A DNA stretch of 5,827 nucleotides from Bacteroidales bacterium. Lineage in GTDB: Bacteria; Bacteroidota; Bacteroidia; Bacteroidales; PUMT01. The notes beneath the pieces were generated by a model, which searched no databases, was not told the DNA's origin, and worked only from the letters and a program-made list of their open reading frames with translations. The position numbers were made by a program, and so were the translations under genes. Within the stretch, counting starts at the first letter, position 1. Each line of letters begins with the position of its first letter. Below, in pieces: positions 1 to 5,827 of this stretch. The stretch is taken from positions 1 through 5,827 of the forward strand of contig SLOS01000309.1 in assembly GCA_007132365.1 (NCBI GenBank), written 5' to 3'.

Positions 1-1428
1 CCGCTCAGCCTGGTGACGCGCCGCCTGGGCAGTCCGCGCAGTCCTGTATTGCGGAACCTGCCGGGCAAGCAGCTCGCGCTGGCGTGCATCAGCCTCCTCC
101 TCCCTTACACTGGCAATAATGCCGTCAATTACCCTGTTTCTTTCGGCTTCACTCAAGGCAGCCAGCATCTGCACACTATCCTGCAACTCAAATTGCAGGA
201 TATTGATTACCAGTTCCGTAAGCACGTCCAGTTTTTCAGAAATTTTCTGCTGGCCCGGAAATCCCTGATCCATATTCATCACGGCAGAATCATAGTAGGC
301 CTGTGCATTTAGATAATCAGGCCGGCTGAAATAGATATCAGCCAGCGCCAGATAAGTCATCGGTTTCTGCGTGGGATTCTCCCCCGGCGCTCCGGCCGAA
401 AGGGTATAGTGTTTTATGGCATTTGCCTCATCATTATTCCGCAGATATAAATTTCCCATGGCAAAATATACCTGGTCCAGGTAGTCCCTGTTTTTTTCAT
501 CCCTGAGCATCCTTTCCAGTTCACTGATCATCTTTCCGGTTTCCCCGGTGCCTGCCTGTAATACACCGGCCTGGCTGATGCGGGCATTGAAAACCATCTC
601 ATACGGAGGATTCATCCTGATCACCCGGGCATAATAATCCGAGGCATTTTTGAAATTACCGGTACGTTCGTGCAGCTGCGCAAGTATGTAGGTGTACCGG
701 ATCCTTCTTTCCTTATTCCCGGTAATTTCAAGCGCCTTTTCCAGATTTAAAATTGCATCACCGAACTTTTCCTGCTTCAGGTGAAAATCGGCAATGGTCG
801 AATAAAGCTCGACCATAAGATCTGCAGGAAAATCACGATCACCAAGCATCTCCTCAAACAAAAGCCTTGCTTCATTGAACCTGCCACGTTCACAGTATGT
901 CCGGGCCAGCCATACCCTTGCCTCATGCCTGATCGGGTTCATGCTGTACTCCCTGATAATGAAAAGGAAGGTGCGGGCGGCATGAATGTAATCATGCTTG
1001 TAAAAATGTGCCTTGCCTGCCAGCAGATAACTCTCCCTGACCCACCTGTTATACTCATTCTGCTCCATGAATCCTTCATCCCTGTTACCGAACAAACCAC
1101 CTGATTCCTTTGGTTTTGCGGTAATGGATTTATTTGTTATTACCTTTGAAGCCTTATCGATCGCCCTGTCCATTTGCGGTGCAACTGACCGGGCAATTTC
1201 AGGATCGGTATAGAGAAAAACGGGTAGTATCTTATTATAATCAAAACGAAACTGCTGCTCTGCTCTCCTCACTCCGGACCTGAAACTCTCCCTGCCGTTA
1301 AAATAGGTATTGTACCTGGCTGTAACCTGGTGATAGGTTCTTGTTAAAAGAGTATTCTTCTGAGTGGAGCATGAGGAGATGATCATAATAAGAAGAAAGG
1401 CCAAAAAAATCCTTAGTCTTAAATACAT
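1..1428 (-). CDS. porW: PorW/SprE-like TPR lipoprotein of the type IX secretion system (3' end cut by window)
   Basis: The minus-strand frame is open from an ATG at 1426-1428 to base 1, giving 476 codons with no stop, so the C-terminus lies outside the window. An in-frame TAA at 1441-1443 leaves little room for an earlier start. The N-terminus is a lipoprotein signal peptide: a basic start, a hydrophobic stretch at residues 7-17 and a lipobox ISSC with Cys20. The segment just after it (STQKNTLLTRTYHQVTARYN, then TYFNG, residues 21-45) matches the conserved N-terminus of SprE/PorW. Helical TPR-type repeats follow at about residues 131-165, 170-197, 205-238, 243-275, 317-345 and 357-386, including an RMNPPYEMVFNARI block at 271-284. 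A charged helical region covers about 397-476. In Porphyromonas and Flavobacterium this lipoprotein is required for T9SS function and is thought to link the outer-membrane translocon to the PorK/N ring. It follows nfu after a 150-nt gap. I recognised the family from sequence memory. The symbol sprE is equally applicable. Confidence 0.85.
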   Translation of the reverse strand, partial: MYLRLRIFLAFLLIMIISSCSTQKNTLLTRTYHQVTARYNTYFNGRESFRSGVRRAEQQFRFDYNKILPVFLYTDPEIARSVAPQMDRAIDKASKVITNKSITAKPKESGGLFGNRDEGFMEQNEYNRWVRESYLLAGKAHFYKHDYIHAARTFLFIIREYSMNPIRHEARVWLARTYCERGRFNEARLLFEEMLGDRDFPADLMVELYSTIADFHLKQEKFGDAILNLEKALEITGNKERRIRYTYILAQLHERTGNFKNASDYYARVIRMNPPYEMVFNARISQAGVLQAGTGETGKMISELERMLRDEKNRDYLDQVYFAMGNLYLRNNDEANAIKHYTLSAGAPGENPTQKPMTYLALADIYFSRPDYLNAQAYYDSAVMNMDQGFPGQQKISEKLDVLTELVINILQFELQDSVQMLAALSEAERNRVIDGIIASVREEEADARQRELLARQVPQYRTARTAQAARHQAER

Positions 1429-1578
1429 AAATGCAGCTGTTTAGATTGGCAAAAAACCTTTGTATCCTGCAAAATAATATATCAAGTTATTTCCTGCCGT
1501 CAGGGTTACTCCAAATAATTCTTAATAGAATAACTGCGAAATCCCCAACATATTTTACAGCAGCGGAAAATTCAGGGC

Positions 1579-1815
1579 TTAAACCGAAACAACTTCTTTA
1601 ATCTGGGGAATATCGCGTTTGATTGCCTGTTCAACACCGGCCTTGAGAGTTTGCATACTGAACGGGCAGCCGTGGCATGCACCGGTCAAGCGTACCTTCA
1701 GAATATTATCATCTGTAAGCTCCACCACTTCAATATCTCCTCCGTCAGCCTGGAGGTAAGGCCTGACCTGATCAAGTGTATTTGCAACACTTTTTAGAAT
1801 CTCTTCCTTTGACAT
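1579..1815 (-). CDS. nfu: Nfu/NifU C-terminal domain Fe-S cluster carrier
   Basis: This 78-residue protein consists only of the NifU C-terminal (Nfu) domain. The typical YLQADGGDIE motif lies at residues 20-29 and the cluster-binding C47-H-G-C50 lies within TGACHGCPFSMQTLK. In characterised Nfu proteins this CxxC holds a [4Fe-4S] cluster bridged between two monomers and passes it to apo-enzymes in the cytosol. The length is right for stand-alone Nfu domains, with no A-type or NifU N-terminal scaffold domain attached. An in-frame TAA at 1825-1827 lies just upstream of the ATG, so the start is firm. The gene sits 107 nt downstream of mrp, another Fe-S carrier, which supports a shared role in cluster delivery. 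I see no clear Shine-Dalgarno sequence and no convincing terminator after it. Confidence 0.93.
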   Translation of the reverse strand: MSKEEILKSVANTLDQVRPYLQADGGDIEVVELTDDNILKVRLTGACHGCPFSMQTLKAGVEQAIKRDIPQIKEVVSV

Positions 1816-1922
1816 GTTTTTCTGTTATTAAAATGTTTTGTTTATAACTTGTTTTTCATAATTATCCAATACTTTTGAGGTCATAATTTTTTTACAGGAT
1901 AAAACGAGCTGAATAATTACAC

Positions 1923-3014
1923 TTATTTATTTTTTATCTGAACTCTTCTTGTCGGCTCCATTGTTTGGTTGCGCCTGTCGACCTCCTCCTTCAGCCTGCC
2001 GGCAAAGCTCAAAAAAGCCAAAGCTGTTGCATCATCCCCAAGTGCAACCGGGTTTCCCGTATCCCCCCCCTCACAGATACCCTCGACGATTGGGATCTCA
2101 GCAAGAAGCGGCAGGTCCATTTTCTTTGCAAGCTCCTTGCAGCCGTCCCGGCCAAAAATGTAATACCGATTATCCGGCAGTTCGGCAGGTGTGAACCAGG
2201 CCATATTCTCAACCAGTCCGAGAACAGGCACCGCTATATCCTCACTCCTGAACATTGAAACCCCTTTTATGGCATCGGCCAGTGCCACCTCCTGGGGGGT
2301 GCTGACTATTACAGCTCCGGTAACGGCAACTTCCTGTACAAGGGTAAGGTGAATATCGCTTGTTCCGGGGGGCAGGTCAAAAAGCAGATAATCCAGCTCC
2401 CCCCAGTCCCCGTCATTTATCAGCTGCTTCAATGCACCGGTGGCCATGGGGCCTCTCCAGACCAGGGCATCTTCAGCCGGCACAAACAAGCCGATGGAGA
2501 GGAACTTTACGCCGTATTTTTCTTCCGGGACAATGATATGCCGGCCGTTTTCCTCACGCATCCGGGGCCTTGCACTGGATGCACCCATCATACCCGGTAC
2601 CGAGGGACCGAAAATATCAGCATCAACCAGTCCCACGCTGTGACCCTTGCGTACCAGGGCAACGGCAAGGTTTACAGCTACGGTCGACTTCCCGACCCCC
2701 CCCTTTCCGGATGCTATAGCTATGATATTCTTTACACCGGGTAATACGGGCCGCACATTGTCACGCCTGGGTTCAGCAGACACCAGATCGATTTTAACCT
2801 CCACAGTCTCTCCGAAAGCCGATTTCAAAGCCTTCTCGCAGGCACGTTGTATCGATTTTGCAAAAGGATCCCTGCGGTTGCCGGTATTGAGACTGAATCT
2901 TATCCTGCCCTCTTCAGCAATAATATTCTCAACCATTGAAACCGACACAATGTCTTTGCCTGATCCCGGGTGATTTATCTTCTTCAGTACCTCAATTATC
3001 TGTTCGCTATTCAT
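1923..3014 (-). CDS. mrp: Mrp/ApbC/NBP35-family P-loop Fe-S carrier ATPase
   Basis: The protein is 363 residues from the ATG at 3012-3014 (MNSEQIIEVLKKINHPGSGK). The frame stays open to an upstream ATG at 3134, but that extension would run into the end of the preceding gene and lacks the normal N-terminus. Residues 1 to about 80 are a MIP18/DUF59-like domain. From about 93 comes a deviant Walker A ATPase domain: GKGGVGKST at 103-111, DADIFGPSVP at 131-140, WRGPM at 187-191 and DLPPGTSD at 213-220. Mrp proteins bind a [4Fe-4S] cluster at a dimer interface and transfer it to apo-proteins. Only three cysteines are present (59, 292, 314). The C-terminal CxxC of E. coli-type Mrp is missing, and the segment after VENMAWF (268-274) reads TPAELPDNRYYIFG instead. 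The gene lies upstream of nfu and 58 nt after the ATL gene. Family assignment is very secure, but cluster binding by this variant is unproven. Confidence 0.95.
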   Translation of the reverse strand: MNSEQIIEVLKKINHPGSGKDIVSVSMVENIIAEEGRIRFSLNTGNRRDPFAKSIQRACEKALKSAFGETVEVKIDLVSAEPRRDNVRPVLPGVKNIIAIASGKGGVGKSTVAVNLAVALVRKGHSVGLVDADIFGPSVPGMMGASSARPRMREENGRHIIVPEEKYGVKFLSIGLFVPAEDALVWRGPMATGALKQLINDGDWGELDYLLFDLPPGTSDIHLTLVQEVAVTGAVIVSTPQEVALADAIKGVSMFRSEDIAVPVLGLVENMAWFTPAELPDNRYYIFGRDGCKELAKKMDLPLLAEIPIVEGICEGGDTGNPVALGDDATALAFLSFAGRLKEEVDRRNQTMEPTRRVQIKNK

Positions 3015-3039
3015 ATTTAAACCAAATATAATCTGAATG

Positions 3040-3047
3040 CAAATGTA
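3040..3047 (-). promoter_or_regulatory. Candidate Bacteroidetes -7 promoter element upstream of mrp
   Basis: The minus strand reads TACATTTG, an exact match to the Bacteroidetes sigma-ABfr -7 consensus TAnnTTTG. A T-rich stretch (TTTTT, 3066-3070) sits about 18 nt upstream, roughly where the -33 TTTG should be, but it is not an exact match. Transcription would begin near 3033, leaving a leader of about 20 nt before the mrp ATG. A second exact match (TATATTTG, 3023-3030) lies too close to the start codon to be a good promoter. This would let mrp be transcribed separately from the ricT-gldH-trmB-atl group. The 8-base degenerate motif in AT-rich DNA makes a chance match quite possible. Confidence 0.4.
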
Positions 3048-3072
3048 GCTGATTTTTTTTTCATTAAAAATT

Positions 3073-3408
3073 TTATAGTTCCCGGCAGGGATCCCATAGC
3101 AGTTTGCGAAAATCAACCACCCGGTCGTCAACAACTTTTATATTCTCATTCTCCAGCAGTTGTTTCATGGCATTCGGAGTACCGAAATGGTGTTTCCCGG
3201 TCAGAATGCCGTTGCGGTTTACAACCCTGTGTGCAGGAATGAATTCCCCCATTGAGTGGCAGTTGTTGAGTGCCCATCCCACCATCCTCGCAGAACGGGA
3301 GGAGCCGAGAAAACGGGCAATGGCACCGTATGTGCTTACTCTTCCCGGGGGTATCATGCATGTCACCCGGTAAACCTTTTCAAAAAAGCCGTTTTCATCA
3401 CTCATCAT
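3073..3408 (-). CDS. Alkyltransferase-like (ATL) protein, MGMT-family DNA-binding domain with Cys-to-Ala active site
   Basis: This 111-residue protein corresponds to the C-terminal DNA-binding domain of O6-alkylguanine-DNA alkyltransferase. The recognition helix-turn-helix is visible as RVSTYGAIARFLGS (23-36), with the Tyr (Y27) and the arginine finger (R41 in SARMVGWAL) that flip the damaged base in this family. The active-site motif PCHRV is PAHRV here (58-62), so the alkyl-accepting Cys is Ala59. That change defines ATL proteins, which bind O6-alkylguanine without repairing it and hand the lesion to nucleotide excision repair. Trp occurs at this site in E. coli YbaZ and S. pombe Atl1, and Ala in Thermus TTHA1564. 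Two adjacent ATGs (3406-3408 and 3403-3405) are possible starts, both overlapping the end of trmB, which implies co-translation. Damage recognition is inferred from the family, and no methyltransferase activity should be expected. Confidence 0.9.
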   Translation of the reverse strand: MMSDENGFFEKVYRVTCMIPPGRVSTYGAIARFLGSSRSARMVGWALNNCHSMGEFIPAHRVVNRNGILTGKHHFGTPNAMKQLLENENIKVVDDRVVDFRKLLWDPCREL

Positions 3409-4093
3409 CAGGTTCGGTTATTTCCCTGGCACCATCCAGCCTGAAACGGAGATAATAGATCGGTTTGCCCAGGTTCAGGAACTGCTGCTCATAGTAGGTT
3501 CTGATTGAAAGTATCTTATCAGTCCCCCCACGTCCATAAAGATCATCCGTTGCCTCTTCCACAGGCAGCTCGTTGGCTTTTAATAACGAAAGGGTATAGT
3601 TATGAAGCTCCGTGCTGTCTGTTTTCAGGTGCAACTTTCCGCCGCTACTCATGAAGCCCCGGTACCGGTTGAGGAAAGAGGCTGAAGTAAGCCTTTTTCT
3701 TGTTTTCCTGGGCTGCGGGTCAGGGAAGGTAAGCCATATCTGGTCAATCTCCCCGGGCGCAAAGAATGAGGATATCAACTCTATCCTGGTCCGCAAAAAC
3801 CCGGCATTACTGATACTGTTATCGGTAGCGTATTTTGCTCCTTTCCACATCCTTGCCCCCTTAATATCTACCCCGAGGAAATTCATTCCGGGGAACATTT
3901 TTGCAAGTCCCACTGTATACTCGCCCTTACCACAACCAAGTTCAAGCACAATGGGATTGGACGAACCAAAAAAATCCTCCGCCCATCGACCGTAAAACGG
4001 ATGCCTGCGGTTAACCACATCTTCAGATGCTGCCTGAACCACATTATCAAACTGAAGCATTTCGGCAAACCTTGCCAGTTTCTTTTTTGCCAC
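3398..4093 (-). CDS. trmB: tRNA (guanine-N7-)-methyltransferase TrmB
   Basis: This 231-residue Rossmann-fold methyltransferase matches the usual TrmB length. It transfers a methyl group from S-adenosylmethionine to N7 of G46 in the tRNA variable loop. Visible family motifs are the SAM-binding ELGCGKGEY (51-59), the acidic ribose contact GVDIKG (74-79), the signature LTFPDPQPRKTRKRL (121-135), LKTDS (156-160) and the C-terminal TYYEQQF (199-205). The start codon is GTG (4091-4093). It is preferred over the internal ATG at residue 12 because the lysine-rich opening MAKKKLARFAEMLQFDNV resembles the N-terminus of Bacteroidetes TrmB. The gene begins 21 nt after gldH ends and overlaps the ATL gene by 8-11 nt, so it sits inside a compact operon. 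I see nothing unusual apart from the GTG start. Confidence 0.95.
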   Translation of the reverse strand: MAKKKLARFAEMLQFDNVVQAASEDVVNRRHPFYGRWAEDFFGSSNPIVLELGCGKGEYTVGLAKMFPGMNFLGVDIKGARMWKGAKYATDNSISNAGFLRTRIELISSFFAPGEIDQIWLTFPDPQPRKTRKRLTSASFLNRYRGFMSSGGKLHLKTDSTELHNYTLSLLKANELPVEEATDDLYGRGGTDKILSIRTYYEQQFLNLGKPIYYLRFRLDGAREITEPDDE

Positions 4094-4114
4094 CTTAAAT
4101 TGACCTATCAGTTT

Positions 4115-4594
4115 TTAGCGATCAGATCTTTCGACCCGCAATCCCACATCAATTATGCCCGGCAGATCATCTATCCGCATAGCCTGCTCTACTTCAAAGG
4201 TGTATTTACCCCTTTCGGGGAAACGAACATTCTGCCTGTAGAAAAACCGGTTTTGCCAGACACTGCCAAAGCCACTTCCTTTCCATCTGCCGGAAGGTCC
4301 GGCCAGAACAAGTTCAAGGGTATCACGGGTAAATGCCCCCGCGGGTGATGTAGCCGATATAAACAGGAAAAGGTTGCTTCTGGGATACTCACCTGTATTC
4401 CTGAGGTTTATAAGAAGATTATGTGCATTAATAGTATCGGTAATTTCTACCTCGAAAACCGGTATATGGAACCGGCTCCATACATTGCCCGGTATCCGCT
4501 CGTTACTTTCGTAAACAACATCACCGTTACAGGCAACAGCCATAAACGCAGTCAACAGGATGAAAAGTAACCCGGAGGGAACAGTTTTCTTCAT
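4115..4594 (-). CDS. gldH: Gliding motility lipoprotein GldH
   Basis: The product is a 159-residue lipoprotein. Residues 1-21 form a signal peptide with basic MKK and a hydrophobic core, ending in lipobox AVAC with Cys22. The mature part carries the GldH family pattern: DVVYES (25-30), Trp39, ITDT then NLLINLRNTGEYPRSNLFLF (51-78), DTLELVLAGPSGRWKGSGFG (91-110), VRFPERGKY (123-131) and AMR..LPGIIDVGLRVE (138-155). In Flavobacterium johnsoniae GldH is needed for gliding and for stability or function of the T9SS-linked motility machinery. Homologs also occur in non-gliding Bacteroidetes, so the gene alone does not prove motility. Its ATG overlaps the ricT stop as ATGA, indicating translational coupling, and ricT-gldH adjacency is, to my recollection, common in the phylum. 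The biochemical role of GldH is not established. Confidence 0.92.
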   Translation of the reverse strand: MKKTVPSGLLFILLTAFMAVACNGDVVYESNERIPGNVWSRFHIPVFEVEITDTINAHNLLINLRNTGEYPRSNLFLFISATSPAGAFTRDTLELVLAGPSGRWKGSGFGSVWQNRFFYRQNVRFPERGKYTFEVEQAMRIDDLPGIIDVGLRVERSDR

Positions 4595-5757
4595 CTTTTT
4601 ATCTTTGCTTCATTATCCGGCCCTTTATATTTATTCTTTCTTTTGCGGTTTTTCTTCTTTTTCTTTCTGACCGATTTTCCTGAATCTTCAAATCGTGTAA
4701 GGCTGTCATTTACCATAAAATCCTCCGCTTTTCCCCTTTCCTCCATTATCAAATCTGCATGTTCAATAAGCCTGGATGGTTTTTCACCCTTGTTATTGAG
4801 ACCAATGATCTCCCTGACCCTGTCCAGCTGAACGGAAACCATGTTAAGTGATGATTCCGGGTCGGTTGAGTACCAGATCAGTTTTTTGAAAATTTCGGCC
4901 TTTTGAAAAAAATACTTTCCCTCGAGGGTTTCCAGCACGAGGGTGAGGTCGGGAAACTCCTTTTTGGCATCACTGTAGACCTCAACTTCATAATTTATGC
5001 AGCATTTCAATTTGCTGCACTGGCCGGCCAGTTTCTGCGGGTTCAGGGATATTTCCTGTATCCTTGCTGCATGGGTTGTCACAGATGTAAAGTTTGTAAG
5101 CCAGGAACTGCAGCACAATTGACGACCGCAGGCACCTATCCCTCCAATCCTTCCTGCCTCCTGCCTTGCTCCAACCTGCCTCATCTCAATCCTGATACGG
5201 AACTTCTCGGCAAGAACTTTTATAAGCTCCCTGAAATCAACCCTCTCCTCGGCAATGTAGTAAAAAATCGCTTTGGTATTATCACCCTGGTACTCCACAT
5301 CGCCTATCTTCATGTTCAGGTTCATCGAAGAGGTGATTTCACGTGCCTTGAGCATGGTTGGTATCTCCCGTGCAATGGACTCCTTCCATTTTTCTATATC
5401 GGCAGGTTTGGCTTTTCTGTATATTTTCTTCAGGCTCTCATCGCCCGGAGGGATATTGTATTTTTGCATCTGTTCGAGAACCAGCTCTCCCCTGAGGGAA
5501 ACAATACCGATATCATGGCCGGGTGAAGACTCCACAGCCACAATATCTCCCTTCTGAAGCAATAATTTATTGACATTCCTGAAAAATCCTTTCCTGGTAT
5601 TCTTGAACCTCACCTCAACAAGATCGTGCCGGACAGGCATATCCTTAAGGTCAGACATCCAGTCATACACATCAAGGCTGTTACAGGAACCGTACTTGTT
5701 ATGACTTATCCCTGATTCTGACAAAATGGCGGAACATCCTCGGCAATATAAAGACAT
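4591..5757 (-). CDS. ricT: RicT/YaaT-like PSP1-domain iron-sulfur protein
   Basis: The 388-residue product has a PSP1 C-terminal-domain core. The segment VEVRFKNTRKGFFRN (47-61), with DIVAVESSPGHDIGIVSLRG (71-90), is the N-terminal part of the conserved core. Residues 185-260 hold the family cysteines in GACGRQLCC (208-216) and QCSKLKCC (246-253): C210, C215, C216, C247, C252 and C253. In Bacillus, RicT (YaaT) joins RicA and RicF in a complex carrying [4Fe-4S] clusters that affects RNase Y-dependent mRNA maturation. Partners in Bacteroidetes are not established. A short N-terminal extension adds C5, C8 and C25, and the tail at 361-379 is strongly lysine/arginine-rich, suggesting nucleic-acid contact. 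An in-frame TAG at 5776-5778 supports the ATG at 5755-5757. The gene is first in the visible operon and overlaps gldH by 4 nt. Confidence 0.9.
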   Translation of the reverse strand: MSLYCRGCSAILSESGISHNKYGSCNSLDVYDWMSDLKDMPVRHDLVEVRFKNTRKGFFRNVNKLLLQKGDIVAVESSPGHDIGIVSLRGELVLEQMQKYNIPPGDESLKKIYRKAKPADIEKWKESIAREIPTMLKAREITSSMNLNMKIGDVEYQGDNTKAIFYYIAEERVDFRELIKVLAEKFRIRIEMRQVGARQEAGRIGGIGACGRQLCCSSWLTNFTSVTTHAARIQEISLNPQKLAGQCSKLKCCINYEVEVYSDAKKEFPDLTLVLETLEGKYFFQKAEIFKKLIWYSTDPESSLNMVSVQLDRVREIIGLNNKGEKPSRLIEHADLIMEERGKAEDFMVNDSLTRFEDSGKSVRKKKKKNRKRKNKYKGPDNEAKIKR

Positions 5758-5827
5758 CTTTTCTATTTCAACTAACTATTTAACCTTCGACCAATAAAGC
5801 CTATACTCGAAACAGCATAGATTAAAC
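5758..5827. other. Leader/edge region upstream of ricT, no supported gene
   Basis: These 70 nt contain no recognisable RNA and no exact TAnnTTTG promoter element. On the minus strand two frames are open to the window edge and end at stops 5772-5774 and 5776-5778. Either could be the last 16-17 codons of an upstream gene on the same strand, but the encoded tails are too short and unremarkable to identify. The leader just before ricT is AT-rich without a strong Shine-Dalgarno sequence. Confidence 0.3.

Noticed and set aside
781..1104. Plus-strand open frame of 107 codons antisense to the TPR region
   Set aside because: The minus-strand frame is continuous from 1428 to base 1 and encodes recognisable SprE/PorW sequence, so this is a shadow.
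1518..1531. Small inverted repeat ATTCT-TAAT-AGAAT between nfu and porW as a terminator
   Set aside because: The stem is only 5 bp, mostly A/T, with no following T-run. It is too weak to call.
1429..1578. Promoter for porW in the 150-nt gap
   Set aside because: Only one-mismatch versions of TAnnTTTG were seen (for example TTATTTTG) and none had a TTTG at the proper -33 spacing.
2349..2744. Plus-strand open frames antisense to the mrp ATPase domain
   Set aside because: The mrp frame carries unmistakable P-loop motifs across this stretch. The antisense products look compositionally random.
3015..3134. Upstream 40-codon extension of mrp starting at 3134
   Set aside because: It overlaps the end of the ATL gene, gives a non-homologous N-terminus, and the ATG at 3014 produces the normal DUF59 start.
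4903..5526. Plus-strand open frame of 207 codons antisense to ricT
   Set aside because: It lies entirely within the well-supported ricT gene on the other strand, and its translation shows no family motif. It is a codon-bias shadow.
1..5827. A novel defence, mobile or CRISPR-like system
   Set aside because: There are no repeats in array form, no transposase, integrase, toxin or nuclease signatures and no attachment-site-like repeats. All substantial coding space is assigned to recognised chromosomal families.

Overview
The window reads as an ordinary chromosomal segment of a Bacteroidota (Bacteroidetes) bacterium. Two genes belong to families essentially restricted to that phylum: gldH (gliding lipoprotein) and a porW/sprE-type TPR lipoprotein of the type IX secretion system (T9SS). 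The starts lack strong Shine-Dalgarno sequences and sit in AT-rich leaders. One intergenic site matches the Bacteroidetes -7 element TAnnTTTG. The RicT homolog also has a cysteine-bearing N-terminal extension of the kind seen in this phylum. I cannot assign a genus.

All seven supported genes lie on the minus strand, so transcription runs from right to left: ricT (PSP1/YaaT-like iron-sulfur protein, 4591-5757), gldH (4115-4594), trmB (tRNA m7G46 methyltransferase, 3398-4093), an alkyltransferase-like (ATL) DNA-binding protein (3073-3408), mrp (Fe-S carrier ATPase, 1923-3014), nfu (Fe-S scaffold/carrier, 1579-1815) and the porW/sprE-like lipoprotein (start at 1428, running off the left edge). 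The first four are tightly packed: ricT/gldH overlap by 4 nt (ATGA), gldH/trmB are 21 nt apart, and trmB/atl overlap by 8-11 nt. They probably form one transcription unit. Gaps of 58, 107 and 150 nt then precede mrp, nfu and porW. A candidate promoter lies in front of mrp. No plus-strand gene is supported, and the plus-strand open frames are shadows of these genes.

Two themes run through the cluster. The first is cell-surface machinery: GldH and the PorW/SprE-like protein are both predicted lipoproteins of the gliding/T9SS apparatus and bracket the cluster. The second is iron-sulfur biology: RicT carries two C-x4-CC motifs, Mrp is a P-loop Fe-S carrier, and Nfu has a CxxC. TrmB and the ATL protein are housekeeping RNA-modification and DNA-damage-recognition functions.

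I did not find a convincing previously undescribed system. The points most worth a second look are the catalytic Cys-to-Ala change in the ATL protein, the absence of a CxxC motif in Mrp, the extra N-terminal cysteines of RicT, two G8 tracts inside mrp, and the co-location of Fe-S carriers with T9SS genes.
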